DNA from: Candidatus Njordarchaeum guaymasense
GTDB taxonomy: Archaea; Asgardarchaeota; Njordarchaeia; Njordarchaeales; Njordarchaeaceae
Direction: 5' to 3'
DNA: 20,884 nt
Assembly (NCBI GenBank): GCA_030587605.1
Contig: JAUQYT010000090.1
Location: 1 to 20,884, forward strand
Every line of letters begins with the position of its first letter. Positions within the stretch are counted from its first letter, which is position 1. Below are positions 6,777 to 15,003 of the stretch, piece after piece. Under the pieces are notes generated by a model. It worked only from the letters and a program-made list of their open reading frames with translations, ran no database searches and had not been told where the DNA came from. The translations under genes were made by a program, and so were the position numbers.

Positions 6777-7526
6777 GTGAAAGTCATCTATCATGAGAAG
6801 TACAAAGCAGTCTACTCGGACGACCCTGCGTCCGCTCCAGGAAGAATCGAGTGCATATTGGAGGAACTTCGAGACTCTTATCCATTTGTGGAGCCAAGCG
6901 ATGCGAGCGACAATGACATAAGACTGGCGCATACTGACGGCCACATAGCTTACGTCAGGAGACTAGGATCAGTCTACGATACAGCGAAACTCGCTGTCGG
7001 AGGAACGTTAAACGCTGCTGAGCTTGCTATGGAGGGCGAACCTGCATTTGCCCTAATTAGACCGCCTGGGCATCACGCTAGCCGCGATTCATGTTGGGGT
7101 TTCTGCTACTTCAACAATGTGGCTGTCGCTGTCGAGAGACTTCGGAGAGAGGGCCGAATAAGAAACGCGGTTATAATAGACTTCGATCTTCATTTTGGCG
7201 ACGGAACTAACAATATTTTCACCGGTGTTCCAGAGGTAGCGTACTACCATGCCCCGCGCGCTGACACTGTTAGGTCTATCCAGGAGTACTTGGCAAGAAC
7301 TGGCGAACGTGGAATAATTGCGGTGTCAGCTGGATTTGATAGACACGAGCTGGATTGGGGGGGAATGCTTAAAACAGAGGACTACAGGAGAATTGGAGAA
7401 GTAGTTAGAGGCTACGCTGAGAAGAATACCGGAGGAAGGTACTTCGCCGCGCTCGAAGGGGGATACAATCACAATGTCTTGGGCACAAGCGTGAAAGCAT
7501 TTCTAAAAGGAATGGAGAGATCGTGA
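6777..7526 (+). CDS. Histone deacetylase-superfamily hydrolase, compact form
   Basis: The chosen start is GTG 6777, because GGAGGT (6763-6768) sits eight bases before it; an upstream ATG at 6717 would add 20 unlikely residues. The product is 249 residues. Arginase/deacetylase-fold motifs are intact: RPPGHHAS with H99/H100, GFCYFNN (108-114), DFDLHFGDGT with zinc ligands D137 and H139, SAGFD with ligand D188, and EGGY with catalytic-type Y230. The family hydrolyses acetyl-amide bonds of lysines, polyamines or small molecules. It is shorter than the common 300-370 residues: only 49 residues separate H139 and D188, against roughly 87 in human HDAC8, so the segment usually carrying the PGTG loop is missing. 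Substrate unknown. It lies divergent to the methyltransferase gene. Confidence 0.88.
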   Translation: MKVIYHEKYKAVYSDDPASAPGRIECILEELRDSYPFVEPSDASDNDIRLAHTDGHIAYVRRLGSVYDTAKLAVGGTLNAAELAMEGEPAFALIRPPGHHASRDSCWGFCYFNNVAVAVERLRREGRIRNAVIIDFDLHFGDGTNNIFTGVPEVAYYHAPRADTVRSIQEYLARTGERGIIAVSAGFDRHELDWGGMLKTEDYRRIGEVVRGYAEKNTGGRYFAALEGGYNHNVLGTSVKAFLKGMERS

Positions 7527-7595
7527 TGCCTTAGTAGATGAGAGAAAATGTTCAGTTCTTCACCGCATCTGTTTCTTGCTTGGAGTCAGGCGTCA

Positions 7596-8405
7596 TCATT
7601 TCAGGCGCTCAGTCTTTAGCTGGTATAGTTCCACGTTTGCGCTCTTACATGCTTGCTGAAGCTTGCCCTTTGTTTTGAGGCATATGATTGCCTTTCGAGC
7701 CCCTTTCATCTTCACGACCTTGCTTTGTTCGAGATCTGCAGCCATTTGCTTTCTTGTCAATTCCATGTATCCTTCGGCGAGCTTACATACCTGTCCGACC
7801 GCTTGTTCAGTGGCAGTGACCTCAACCTCGACAACTACTGGGGTTCCATCCCCGTCAATTAACAGTAGATCTATGGTTCCTGTGGGGGTAGCGTACTCCC
7901 TTTCGAGTACTTTCGTACCTTCCTCCATTATTGAAGGAGCCATTGAGATGATTTCAATTAGCAGTTCTTCAGTGGGAACCCTTTTCTGGTTTAGCGCTGC
8001 GCCAACACCCATGTCAAACGCGTTCTTGAGGTGGTCCTCGACGCTCTCAACCTTCTCCCCCAAGGCATGTGGAAAGACCGCAACCGGTCTATCAGAACTG
8101 TCTCTAACTATTAGTATCGGTGTGTTGTCGAAGTTCAAGTTCTTGGTTCGCGAGAGCGCCAAGGTCATTCCTCCACCACTAACTACCCGACCTCTCACTT
8201 GGGGAGGTATCGCCCGTATATCAGCCGCAATCCTTTCTCTCTGAACCTCGGTTAAACTCGAGACATCCACGATCTCCACGTTCAAGTTCCCCTCATTCTT
8301 TTCAAGTTGATCTAAGTAGGATTTCAGAGACTTGAAGAAGGGGCTCCCGGCGCTAGAGTCCTTTAGGTAGAGGAAATACTTGTAGCCCTGGTTCCCATTT
8401 GTCAA
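7596..8405 (-). CDS. NucS/RecB-like nuclease-fold protein with thioredoxin-like N-terminal region
   Basis: The 269-residue protein starts at TTG 8405 after GGGAGG (8424-8419). Residues about 8-115 show a beta-alpha-beta-alpha-beta-beta pattern (YKYFLYLKD, a long helix, LNVEIVDVSS, helix to AIPPQV, then TPILIVRD and PVAVFP) that resembles a thioredoxin-like fold without a CxxC pair. Residues about 145-245 resemble the NucS/RecB PD-(D/E)xK domain: GTIDLLLIDGDG with D179, then VVVEVEV with E193, and a downstream helix with Q205. NucS-type enzymes have E-x-K at the third position; here it is E193-V-E195, so the usual lysine is absent. A DNA-binding or altered nuclease role is possible. The gene is 69 bases from the convergent deacetylase gene end. 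Confidence 0.65.
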   Translation of the reverse strand: MTNGNQGYKYFLYLKDSSAGSPFFKSLKSYLDQLEKNEGNLNVEIVDVSSLTEVQRERIAADIRAIPPQVRGRVVSGGGMTLALSRTKNLNFDNTPILIVRDSSDRPVAVFPHALGEKVESVEDHLKNAFDMGVGAALNQKRVPTEELLIEIISMAPSIMEEGTKVLEREYATPTGTIDLLLIDGDGTPVVVEVEVTATEQAVGQVCKLAEGYMELTRKQMAADLEQSKVVKMKGARKAIICLKTKGKLQQACKSANVELYQLKTERLK

Positions 8406-8536
8406 TTCTTGAGATTCGCCTCCCGGACACAGAGCGGACTAGAGGAACCTTGCATAACCATACAAGAATAGACCCAGTAATTCTTAATGATATCGATGGC
8501 ATGCACGCGGTATCCTGCCAAACCCGTATACATTTA

Positions 8537-9427
8537 CTATATTTCGTTCCCAGACAAGTTGGATGGCACTTTCATCTGGGGAAAGGAAGTAGAAAAGTAG
8601 CACTGTTCATGGATGAAGGTTTCAACCAAGTTCTCGGTTGAATACTGCTGTTGAGTGAACTCCTTGTAGGAGGACCTAATGCCAATTCTTTCAAACATTG
8701 CTTCTTCACCGAAGACCTCATTCATTATCTGAGCGGAACTCAAGCCATCCTCACTTAGCTTCAGTATCCTTCTGCCCAGCTCCTCACGCACAGATATTGA
8801 GCGATCAAGAGCATTTGACGCATCAGTAACAGGGTCACCGACAGCCGTGAACAATATGCGAGGAGAAAACTCCCTGATCTTCTTGAGGGAAGATATTATG
8901 TGCCACTGATCTTCATCGAGCCGAGCTGCAACAGGCTTAACCGTAATGTATAGGTCACCAACGAAAACCCATCCCTCTTTAGGCTCAACCAAAGCAATAT
9001 GATCAAGTGAGTGACCTGGTACATAGACTACGCGGAACTCATGGTTCTCCGTCTCGATTCTATTCGCCATGGGATAAGCTTCTGAGGGATCCGGGTACCC
9101 CCAGGTCAGTTCTTGGTATTGGTAGAGCCTGGGTCTTAATTTAAGGAGGGGTACTGCCAGTGAATGTGCTAGGATTGTAACTTCGCGAGTCGACTGCAGT
9201 AGTTGGTTCCCTGAAATGTGATCCTCGTGATGGTGCGTATTGACAATTGTATTCAGCTTTCTTGGTCTCATTGACTCTTCCAGTTCCTTCTTTGTGTAAT
9301 CGCATCCTGTGTCAACAAGAAGGTCGTCAACCAAATAGGCTGACACCCACATCAAGGGTACGCCGCGAACACTTTTGCTCATCTTTATCTGTGTGACGGA
9401 GTCTTCGATGGTATTTGTTTTGATCAA
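8537..9427 (-). CDS. Metallo-beta-lactamase-fold hydrolase
   Basis: The protein is 296 residues and starts at TTG 9427, with GGAGG 11 bases upstream. The metal-binding signature is HHHEDH at residues 65-70 (H-x-H-x-D-H), with further ligands H139 in PGHS and D158 in VGDLY. The strand SAYLVDDLLVDTG at 29-41 opens the fold. A C-terminal region from about residue 210 carries helices and a winged-helix-like segment (EDGLSSAQIMNEVFG), as in glyoxalase II-related and LACTB2-like hydrolases. No signal peptide is seen. It lies 57 bases downstream of the GH4 gene on the same strand, so co-transcription is possible. The substrate cannot be predicted. Confidence 0.87.
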   Translation of the reverse strand: MIKTNTIEDSVTQIKMSKSVRGVPLMWVSAYLVDDLLVDTGCDYTKKELEESMRPRKLNTIVNTHHHEDHISGNQLLQSTREVTILAHSLAVPLLKLRPRLYQYQELTWGYPDPSEAYPMANRIETENHEFRVVYVPGHSLDHIALVEPKEGWVFVGDLYITVKPVAARLDEDQWHIISSLKKIREFSPRILFTAVGDPVTDASNALDRSISVREELGRRILKLSEDGLSSAQIMNEVFGEEAMFERIGIRSSYKEFTQQQYSTENLVETFIHEQCYFSTSFPQMKVPSNLSGNEI

Positions 9428-9484
9428 AGCGTTCTGAGCCTCCGCGAAGAGAACTGGAGGGAGTGGCTACATTTTGGGTCAGAT

Positions 9485-10813
9485 CTATTTCAGCTTTAGG
9501 TATTCTTTTTGGAGTTGTAGAATCTCATTTAGCATTTTTTGGGCGCTGCTTGCGCTTTCTACGACTGGATCTGCGAGGAGCGCTTCCAGGGCTTTCTGTT
9601 TGGAGCCTGTTAGAGCTGCTTCTACGGTTAAGTCTTGGACCGCTGCCTGATTCCTCATTAGACCTGCAAGTCCCGACGGGATCTCTCCGAGCTTCTCGCC
9701 ATGCACCCCATTCTTGTCCACTGTTGCAGGACATTCTACAACAAGATCTTGTGGAAGATTGTCAAATACGCCATCATTGGGAATGTTGACTGACAACTCG
9801 CGTTGCTTCGAATCCGTTATTATCCCCTCAATAATAGGGATGGCGCGTTCACCTGAGGGTCGAAGCCAGAACTTAGCGGGTTTCTTCCCTTCCACTATTC
9901 TTCTCAGTTCCTTCGGTGCTTCCATGGTGAAAAGCTTGTAGTAGTCATAGAATTCGCGGCAAGCCTTGTGGTCGGCGACTTCCCACGCCCACTGAATGTA
10001 CTCGCCGAAGTGGGTATCATGTGTGTATGGTAAGTAGTTGTAGAGTCTGAGGATCTCTATTGTCAAAATAAGTGATCTGTCAATTCCATATTTCAGGTCG
10101 TTTGAGGTACGTACTTTTTCAAAGTAGGCTCTGGCTTTTTTCCTTATGTCAGGATAAGCGTCCTTGCCTGTGTCCTTGTATTTTGCGTCCAGCAATATTC
10201 CAAAATGGTTTAGGCCGCCTGCTTTGATCTGCAAGTTTGAGTAAGTCGTATTAAGCATCTCCGGCAGCCAGGTCTCTAAGGTGCCAATCTCATGACAGAG
10301 ACCGACAAGTTTTACCTTCTTCCCAAACTTTCTCTTGACAGCTAAGCAGATTCTGCTCATGGGGTTGCTGAAGTTGACCACCCATGCATTCGAGCATATC
10401 TTCTCGACGTCTTTACAGATCTCAATTATTGGAGGAATGATTCTGAGCGAATGGAAAAGCCCTCCCGGTCCACCGTTCTCGCCGAATATCTGCCTATTGC
10501 CATATTTCCGGGGGACCTCGTAATCCTGCTCCCAAAGCTTAAACCTGTTACCAACTTCAATCGAACTGATGATGAAGTCGGCACCCTTAAACGCTTCAGG
10601 GCGAGAAGTCGTAGCCTCAAGTGAGAAATCGAACTTCATCTCGTCTATGGCCATTTGACAGGCTCGGCGAACCATCTCCAATGAATCAGGATTGATGTCA
10701 TGGAGGACAATTGCGCCACCGCTTAGGACCTTGCTCATAAGAATGTCTGCAACTGTTTCAAGACCAAACTGGGCGCTGCCAGCTCCGACAAGAACGATCC
10801 TTTTTCCCCTCAT
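9485..10813 (-). CDS. Glycoside hydrolase family 4 (alpha-glucosidase/alpha-galactosidase-like, NAD and metal dependent)
   Basis: ATG 10813 is preferred over ATG 10837 because GAGGTG (10825-10820) lies six bases before it; the product is 442 residues, normal for GH4. The Rossmann loop VGAGS is at residues 9-13, the acidic HDIN end of strand 2 near 38-41, NFSNP at 147-151, CHE at 173-175 and GGLNH at 199-203. C173 and H203 occupy the positions of the catalytic metal ligands in this family. GH4 enzymes open glycosidic bonds by an oxidation-elimination mechanism with NAD+ and usually Mn2+, in the cytoplasm. The sugar (glucoside, galactoside or galacturonide) is not clear from sequence. No sugar transporter lies directly beside it, although an MFS gene lies a few genes away. 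Confidence 0.9.
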   Translation of the reverse strand: MRGKRIVLVGAGSAQFGLETVADILMSKVLSGGAIVLHDINPDSLEMVRRACQMAIDEMKFDFSLEATTSRPEAFKGADFIISSIEVGNRFKLWEQDYEVPRKYGNRQIFGENGGPGGLFHSLRIIPPIIEICKDVEKICSNAWVVNFSNPMSRICLAVKRKFGKKVKLVGLCHEIGTLETWLPEMLNTTYSNLQIKAGGLNHFGILLDAKYKDTGKDAYPDIRKKARAYFEKVRTSNDLKYGIDRSLILTIEILRLYNYLPYTHDTHFGEYIQWAWEVADHKACREFYDYYKLFTMEAPKELRRIVEGKKPAKFWLRPSGERAIPIIEGIITDSKQRELSVNIPNDGVFDNLPQDLVVECPATVDKNGVHGEKLGEIPSGLAGLMRNQAAVQDLTVEAALTGSKQKALEALLADPVVESASSAQKMLNEILQLQKEYLKLK

Positions 10814-10882
10814 ACTCTGCACCTCAAAGACATGCATAATCTTACGAGGATGTACTATTCTCTCTATGTCTTATGGGCTTCA

Positions 10883-10893
10883 CCTAAAAAAGG
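10883..10893 (-). promoter_or_regulatory. Candidate promoter element of the GH4 gene
   Basis: CCTTTTTTAGG on the minus strand is the best A/T box in the 129-base gap between the GH4 gene and the upstream gene end. A start of transcription near 10860 would give a leader of about 45-50 bases. Confidence 0.3.
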
Positions 10894-10942
10894 ATTACTT
10901 ATCGCAAGGACTCGATTGATCCCACCACACGAACATCACAGT

Positions 10943-11692
10943 CTATGTTCGGACGGGGGACTGCTGTAAAAGCATTTCCAAAAGCCTCTCTTGAACTAGG
11001 GCAGGGATTCTTTTCCCGGACTCTCTGAGTCTCTCGAGACTGTAGGCTAAAGACAGTGGGACTCTGCGACTTGACCCGATGATCATCCGTTCCTTGACTT
11101 CGTACAGCAAAACGTCCCAGTCTACAGTTTCCTTCTCGATTATGGTTTTCATGTCGTCCAAATCCCTTGAATGCCCAGATAGAGAACTTAGGAGAAAAAC
11201 ATCCTGCGGAATCAGCAACCTTACCAGCAGTTTTCCCGTATCAACCTCCAATTTCCCTGCCCTTTCGAGCATGTAAGCGCTTACTAAAAGAACTCGGTTT
11301 AGGAAGAGATCAATAGACGCTTCTTTTACGAACCTGACCCAGCGTCCTGAAGTTTGGAACATATAGCCGAGAGATTTCAAAGAGCCGACGCAACACTTGA
11401 ACTGATCGTCGGAAAGGAAGATCAGATCCGCAACGTTTGTTGCTGGCTTTATGCCTTGGAGAACCAAACTTGTACGTCCCACAGCTATGCTCTCAACTCT
11501 CTCAGGAAGTGCATTGCCAATTTCAGCCAGCAGCTGGATGAGTTGAGGCCTCGTCAGCGGCTCTAGCGGAACGGTCTGATTTTCGGTCAATTGTCTTTCA
11601 CTTCCACCAAAGAGCGTAGAGTTGCTATGTTCTTCTGGACCCCAGAAAAGGCAACATACTAAGTTTCTGGGCGAGGGCGCATTGAGGAACAA
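10943..11692 (-). CDS. Degenerate nucleotidyltransferase-like protein (AbiEii/DUF6036-like), partner of the upstream wHTH gene
   Basis: The 249-residue form starts at TTG 11692. A TTG at 11590, after a GGTGG/AGTGA stretch, would give 215 residues and removes an unpromising N-terminus, so the true start is open. After a helix (RPQLIQLLAEIGNAL) comes AVGRTSLVLQGIKPATNVADLIFL, which lines up with the GG-T-[AS]-L...T-x-D-x-D core of small nucleotidyltransferases of the AbiEii group. One Gly is Arg and the first Asp of D-x-D appears as Val, leaving one Asp (D89 in long numbering). The rest is helical with LFLNRVLL and LLIPQDVFLLS segments similar to the minimal fold. It follows the wHTH gene by 15 bases, so the two are probably co-transcribed. 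Catalytic activity is doubtful. Confidence 0.6.
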   Translation of the reverse strand: MFLNAPSPRNLVCCLFWGPEEHSNSTLFGGSERQLTENQTVPLEPLTRPQLIQLLAEIGNALPERVESIAVGRTSLVLQGIKPATNVADLIFLSDDQFKCCVGSLKSLGYMFQTSGRWVRFVKEASIDLFLNRVLLVSAYMLERAGKLEVDTGKLLVRLLIPQDVFLLSSLSGHSRDLDDMKTIIEKETVDWDVLLYEVKERMIIGSSRRVPLSLAYSLERLRESGKRIPALVQERLLEMLLQQSPVRT

Positions 11693-11707
11693 CTGTTAAG
11701 TCGTTGT

Positions 11708-12844
11708 TCACCTTTCGACATATTCTCCGAATAGGTCTGAATTAACTTCCTTTGTTAGAAGCCAGTGTCCTTCATCATACAGTCTGTCAAGGAGTCTCCG
11801 CGTTTTCACTTCCGGGGAATAAGTTAGGAAGACCTCCAAGAATTCATCTAACGTTGGTGTTTGCGTAATCTTCCAGAACCACCGATAAGGAATGATGCTA
11901 GCGTCGTCCTTGACAATATCATTATCCTCTCCAATTACTTCCTGAGTCTCTCTATCTTTCACTCTTGTTGTAACCTGGGTGCTCTTATCTAGTGAGGGCA
12001 TTTTCGTTTGCCGAACTAATAGATTCTTGGTTTTGAAACCCGCTTTATCCCTCGCGAAGAGAGTTACGCCGCCTCTTTCTTGAAGTTCCGGATCGAGGTA
12101 GCAGGCTATATCCAAGAGGAATCCTACTTCTTGTAGGATCCCATACTCGGCAGCCTTCCTATGAAGGTAAGCGTAATCGACCTCCCTCCCAGCAGCCGAG
12201 AGGACTACAGGTACAGCAATGACGAGGTTGGGAACCTTGTTGTAGCGTAGAGTAAAAACGACTAGGTCTTCAACGGCTAGGGCGGAAGCCTCTACTTTTC
12301 CAAAAGTAAAGCGCCTTCCTCTCCAGAAGGGATCATTGTCACCGGCCCAGACGTAGTAGCGATCCACGATTCCTCGGAGGTCCCTGATGACGAGTGGGTC
12401 GCTAACCAAATCCTTTCTTTTAACGATAATGTCAATAGAGGGAGCTGCAAACCTGAGCTTATAAGTTTCATAAGATAGCCAGGGTCCCGCCAAATAATCA
12501 TCACCAAATAATACGTTCAGGTGACTAAGCATAACACTCAATTGTCGGCGGAATAGGTCGAACCCTGACTCTGTGAGAGAAAGCCATACCTTCGGTCGGC
12601 CTCTCTTTCGGAGGTTTTCATCACCTTCTCTTCTATCCGAGCTGGCAATGAAAGCCCCCTTACTGATCAACCCCTTGACAACTCTCGTCAGTTTCTTCCT
12701 GCTTACGGGAAGTGCGCTAGCCAATGAGCTGAAATACATGGGTCTTACCGAAAGCAGACGAGTGACGAGAAAACTCACTTTGTCAAGCAAAATGGGTTTC
12801 CTGTCAACCAAGTCAACCGCCAACCTACGAATGTACCGCCACAT
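11708..12844 (-). CDS. Winged-helix protein with AbiEi-like domain
   Basis: The protein is 378 residues from ATG 12844. Residues about 22-95 form a MarR-like winged helix: FLVTRLLSVRPMYFSSLASAL, recognition helix SRKKLTRVVKGLISKGAF, and a wing containing RKRGRPKVWLSLTESG. Residues about 185-250 (SALAVEDLVVFTLR, then VDYAYLHRKAAEYGILQEV and GFLLDIA) recall the C-terminal part of AbiEi-type antitoxins. The last 120 residues are charged and unrecognised. With the nucleotidyltransferase-like gene right after it, this resembles a two-gene AbiE-type toxin-antitoxin arrangement, but neither protein is a clear family member. The TATA-like box at 12859-12866 is so close that transcription may start just inside this ORF, making TTG 12823 a possible start. 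Confidence 0.6.
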   Translation of the reverse strand: MWRYIRRLAVDLVDRKPILLDKVSFLVTRLLSVRPMYFSSLASALPVSRKKLTRVVKGLISKGAFIASSDRREGDENLRKRGRPKVWLSLTESGFDLFRRQLSVMLSHLNVLFGDDYLAGPWLSYETYKLRFAAPSIDIIVKRKDLVSDPLVIRDLRGIVDRYYVWAGDNDPFWRGRRFTFGKVEASALAVEDLVVFTLRYNKVPNLVIAVPVVLSAAGREVDYAYLHRKAAEYGILQEVGFLLDIACYLDPELQERGGVTLFARDKAGFKTKNLLVRQTKMPSLDKSTQVTTRVKDRETQEVIGEDNDIVKDDASIIPYRWFWKITQTPTLDEFLEVFLTYSPEVKTRRLLDRLYDEGHWLLTKEVNSDLFGEYVER

Positions 12845-12856
12845 ATGAGAGATGAG

Positions 12857-12868
12857 GCATATAAAAGG
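12857..12868 (-). promoter_or_regulatory. TATA box upstream of the wHTH/AbiEi-like pair
   Basis: On the minus strand the sequence is CCTTTTATATGC, a good archaeal TATA box. Usual spacing puts the transcript start around 12836, slightly inside the annotated ORF. Confidence 0.45.
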
Positions 12869-12932
12869 TTCGGTAGGAAACTAAAATCTGACTAGGTGAA
12901 GACAGTTCAAGCCTGAAAACCAGTCATTCATT

Positions 12933-13349
12933 CTAGCCAAGCGCTATGATCTCAAGTGCCGTGAGATTCCGGAATATTTTTGACGCTTCTTCGCCGACCA
13001 TCTTCGTCACTATTGTTTCAATTGCTTCGTTGAACGCTGACACCATATTGAACCCTTCGTCACTGATGTGTTTCACTGCAATTTTCTCTGCGCCCTCAGA
13101 TATGTCGAATTCCTTCTCCTTGAAGTGGACGTAGACCTTCCTGTCATCCCACTCCATTCTTGGTCCATATAGTTCCCTGTGCAGGTTTATTGAGTCGGCT
13201 ATCGAGAGTTCAGGTTTTTCTCTTCGGAGTTCGTCCATCGTTTTCATTCTCTTTCCTTCTATGCGGAAGAGAATATGCTGGGTAAATGTTCCGATTAGCC
13301 AGCAAGATTGATTCCATTCAGCTCGACTCAGCTTTCCGTTTCCCAACAA
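12933..13349 (-). CDS. Small protein of unknown function
   Basis: I do not recognise this 138-residue protein. It starts at TTG 13349, supported by GGAGGT five bases upstream (13360-13355); an internal ATG at 13247 has a weaker purine stretch and would leave 104 residues. The N-terminal 34 residues have a hydrophobic patch (WLIGTFTQHILF). The rest is soluble and mixed: a helix TMDELRREKPELSIADSINLHRE, a strand KVYVHFKEKEFDI, then helices FNMVSAFNEAIETIVTKMV and EEASKIFRNLTALEII. No metal-binding cysteine pattern and no catalytic motif are visible. A strong TATA box lies upstream at 13431-13441. It lies between the MFS gene and the wHTH pair on the same strand, with separate promoters likely. 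Confidence 0.6.
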   Translation of the reverse strand: MLGNGKLSRAEWNQSCWLIGTFTQHILFRIEGKRMKTMDELRREKPELSIADSINLHRELYGPRMEWDDRKVYVHFKEKEFDISEGAEKIAVKHISDEGFNMVSAFNEAIETIVTKMVGEEASKIFRNLTALEIIALG

Positions 13350-13429
13350 GACCTACCTCCACTATAACTAGTTAGGAGATTAACTCTCACCCAGAATTCA
13401 GCGCTTCATCACGATAACGACGACAACCC

Positions 13430-13442
13430 GTTATATAAAAAG
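13430..13442 (-). promoter_or_regulatory. TATA box of the small unknown gene
   Basis: CTTTTTATATAAC on the minus strand is one of the clearest TATA boxes here. A start near 13408 gives a leader of about 60 bases ending with the SD at 13360-13355. Confidence 0.5.
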
Positions 13443-13581
13443 TGCCTAGTGCTATCTGTTCGAAACAAGCATACAACTGGTGAAATCCATCCATCAACTT
13501 TCACAAGAACTCGTCACTGTCTGCTTGGGATGGCCCAGCTGATTCCAATATGGCATACCAAGACTTCTGAGAGCGGGGTCG

Positions 13582-15003
13582 TCACCAACCGTCCTCAGCC
13601 GCAGATTCGCTTGTTTTCAGTTCTCTTATTTGAGCCTGCCCTAGCAAGAGCAGCTTATCAGCTTTTCTTATTGTTGAGTAAATCACTGTTGCGATCGTGT
13701 ACAGGACAACAAGCGCCGAGATCGCGTATGCGTAGCCATACGGGGGCGAAACTATGCCCAGTATCATAGAGGTGAAGTATGGGCTTATGGCATTCGGCAC
13801 GTCGAAACCGATGGATGTCAACGAATTAACCACTCCACGTCTATTCTTTGGGGAGTGATCCATGAGTAGGGAAGAGGTTAGAGGACCAATTATATTCATG
13901 AAGTCCTGTCTGGCAATGTATGCTATAACCGCGAGGGATAGGTTCATTTGCCAAGGGACTAATGCGAGGTACCCTGCACACACTATTGAAGCCGCTTGGA
14001 ATGCAACAATCGTTCCGACCCTTCCTCCAAGTCTTTTTGCTCGCCTTGCCAGCCAAGGTGAGAAGAGGCTTCCAATGGCTATTCCAATTTCTCCGAAGAT
14101 GTTAATGGCATAAACCAACGCTTGGGATAGGCCGAAGACATCCTTGAAATAGTAGCTGAACATTGGTATGATGAAGCCTGCGCCAAGCCCTATCAAAGCG
14201 TTAATGACTATTATCTTCAGGACAACATTGTTCCTTCTGAGAGATGTCGGGACGCCATTAGGTTGCGTTTCCTCATTCTTGTATTTCGTTTGTGAGCCGC
14301 GTTTTCGTGGGATTGAGTCGTTATCGCTGTTGAGACTGTCTTCTGGTGTGTTGTTGCTATGATTTGGACCGAGAATAGGCGATTCTTTTATGAGAAATAT
14401 GGGTATCGCTGCAACTAGACCTAGAGCCGCTGAGATGCCTAATATCAGTCTATAGTAGATCTCTTGATTCAGTACAGATTCAAATAATGCGGCGTAGATG
14501 AATAGTGCTAGTGTTCCGACCGTTATCGCTGTGACGTTTGCAAACATCATGATGCCGTAGGACTTCTGTCTCCTATAACCCAGAGAGATGTCAGCCACGA
14601 GGGACGACTGAGCTGGTGAGACGAAGGCAAGACCCGCCGCTGACATCGCGGAGGCAATGAGAAGGTGCCATAACTGTGTGGCTAATGGAGCGACAAACCC
14701 GCTCAAGGCCAAAAGGAAGACGCCAATCCGTAGGACCTTTCTTCTCCCAATTCTATCGGACAAGCCTCCTCCTGGGAGAAGTACGATTGACAATGTTATG
14801 TTGAAGATCAGGTAGTAGAGTGCGTATGCTGCGTGCTCTCCAACCCCGCCGGGCAGATATTCTATGAAAAACATTACGAGGATGCTGTAGATTCCGCTGC
14901 TGATGCCGCTAAAGATCTGGTATACAAGAAGCTTGTTCATGACAGGGTCCTTTATGATTGATGACCACGAAGAAGGCTGCGCAGATAACTGGCCTGGGGA
15001 CAA
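13582..15003 (-). CDS. Major facilitator superfamily transporter
   Basis: The protein is 473 residues with about twelve hydrophobic segments, so it is an inner (cytoplasmic) membrane protein. MFS motif A lies between TM2 and TM3 as GGLSDRIGRRK (residues 79-89). A long polar cytoplasmic loop (about 207-258, rich in N, S, D, K and E) separates the two six-helix halves. The start is TTG 15003, with GGTGATC (15017-15011) seven bases before it. Family members export drugs or move sugars and other small solutes; nothing here decides which. The nearby GH4 gene could suggest a sugar link but the two are not in one operon. No substrate assignment is made. Confidence 0.88.
   Translation of the reverse strand: MSPGQLSAQPSSWSSIIKDPVMNKLLVYQIFSGISSGIYSILVMFFIEYLPGGVGEHAAYALYYLIFNITLSIVLLPGGGLSDRIGRRKVLRIGVFLLALSGFVAPLATQLWHLLIASAMSAAGLAFVSPAQSSLVADISLGYRRQKSYGIMMFANVTAITVGTLALFIYAALFESVLNQEIYYRLILGISAALGLVAAIPIFLIKESPILGPNHSNNTPEDSLNSDNDSIPRKRGSQTKYKNEETQPNGVPTSLRRNNVVLKIIVINALIGLGAGFIIPMFSYYFKDVFGLSQALVYAINIFGEIGIAIGSLFSPWLARRAKRLGGRVGTIVAFQAASIVCAGYLALVPWQMNLSLAVIAYIARQDFMNIIGPLTSSLLMDHSPKNRRGVVNSLTSIGFDVPNAISPYFTSMILGIVSPPYGYAYAISALVVLYTIATVIYSTIRKADKLLLLGQAQIRELKTSESAAEDGW

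Noticed and set aside
10814..10837. ATG 10837 as start of the GH4 gene.
   Set aside because: GAGGTG is spaced for ATG 10813, which puts the Rossmann loop at residues 9-13 and the metal ligand His at 203, as usual in the family.
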